Assembly (NCBI GenBank): GCA_027923965.1
Contig: AP026969.1
Location: 4,774,001 to 4,838,000 of the forward strand
Source of the DNA: Comamonadaceae bacterium OS-1
GTDB lineage: Bacteria; Pseudomonadota; Gammaproteobacteria; Burkholderiales; Burkholderiaceae_C
Direction: 5' to 3'
Length of the DNA stretch: 64,000 bases
The notes under the pieces were generated by a model that was not told where the DNA came from, searched no databases, and saw only the letters and a list, made by a program, of their open reading frames with translations. The translations under genes and the position numbers were made by a program. This document shows, piece by piece, positions 63,973-64,000 of this stretch. Within the stretch, counting starts at the first letter, position 1. The number at the start of each line of letters is the position of its first letter.

Positions 63973-64000
63973 TTAGTCGTTGGTGTCGGTCGAGAAGGTA
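63973..64000 (-). CDS. C-terminal end of a gene beyond the window (partial)
   Basis: On the minus strand the last codons would be TFSTDTND and a TAA at 63973, 22 bases before the strong terminator at 63950. Only eight codons are visible, so no identity can be given. Confidence 0.4.

Noticed and set aside
63713..63976. 87-codon + strand frame near the right end
   Set aside because: No Shine-Dalgarno or similarity; it covers the structured region and a minus-strand terminator.

Overview
The window is GC-rich bacterial chromosome that reads as Burkholderiales (Betaproteobacteria), most likely Comamonadaceae of the Rhodoferax/Polaromonas kind. Evidence: str and S10 ribosomal operons of betaproteobacterial type, a DUF3567 (BTH_I0359-type) gene, a PhaM-type PHA granule regulator, DUF3108 and DUF2145 proteins, and at least 13 copies of a roughly 50-bp palindromic repeat with the core GCTGCTTGCGCTTAT. 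The genus is inference; the features are read from the sequence.

Layout. 1-3640: hemJ (3' end), a VanZ-family protein, a small 2Fe-2S ferredoxin-like protein, an alpha/beta hydrolase and a PBP5-type D,D-carboxypeptidase. 3686-13868: str operon (rpsL, rpsG, fusA, tuf, rpsJ), then a hairpin with an embedded promoter and the S10 genes rplC to rpsQ, closed by a strong terminator. 13933-26122: housekeeping and envelope genes: peroxiredoxin, LysR regulator, psd, purU, ChaN-like lipoprotein, DUF3567, DUF3108, FAH-family hydrolase, TonB-C lipoprotein, a DUF2235 hydrolase with a lectin-like tail, a copper triad (DUF2946, YcnI-like, PCu(A)C), PhaM and FIST. 26307-28226: AT-rich island with a frameshifted ParA-type ATPase coupled to a class III cyclase-fold protein. 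28461-37193: XRE regulator, CREST-type membrane protein, MFS-PlsC fusion, RIO kinase, small envelope proteins and an MFS exporter.

37312-41903 is a decayed two-gene module, an SMC/OLD-like ATPase followed by a TOPRIM/DUF4276-like protein. It is broken in three ways: an 8-bp tandem-repeat expansion near the ATPase start, an IS21-family insertion with a 6-bp target duplication, and a frameshift in a C tract of the partner gene. Removing the IS and one duplication copy restores the ATPase frame exactly. A DUF4143 ATPase follows.

43177-64000: queA-tgt with a terminator-like leader hairpin, a PEP-CTERM protein behind a sigma-54-like promoter, two paralogous DUF3391/HD-GYP genes flanking recG, oxyR with a Dyp-type peroxidase, ubiA, TfoX-like protein, an AraC regulator divergent from an alpha-glucosidase and sugar-binding protein, a methyltransferase, and phoX divergent from a phosphoesterase-like lipoprotein with a PHO-box-like site for each.

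The most unusual signals are: (1) copies of the palindromic repeat encode the signal-peptide core of three secreted proteins in the same reading frame, and two more copies lie inside ubiA and a chaN-like gene; (2) the ParA/cyclase-fold pair; (3) the triply disrupted ATPase/TOPRIM module. No tRNA, rRNA or CRISPR array was recognised.
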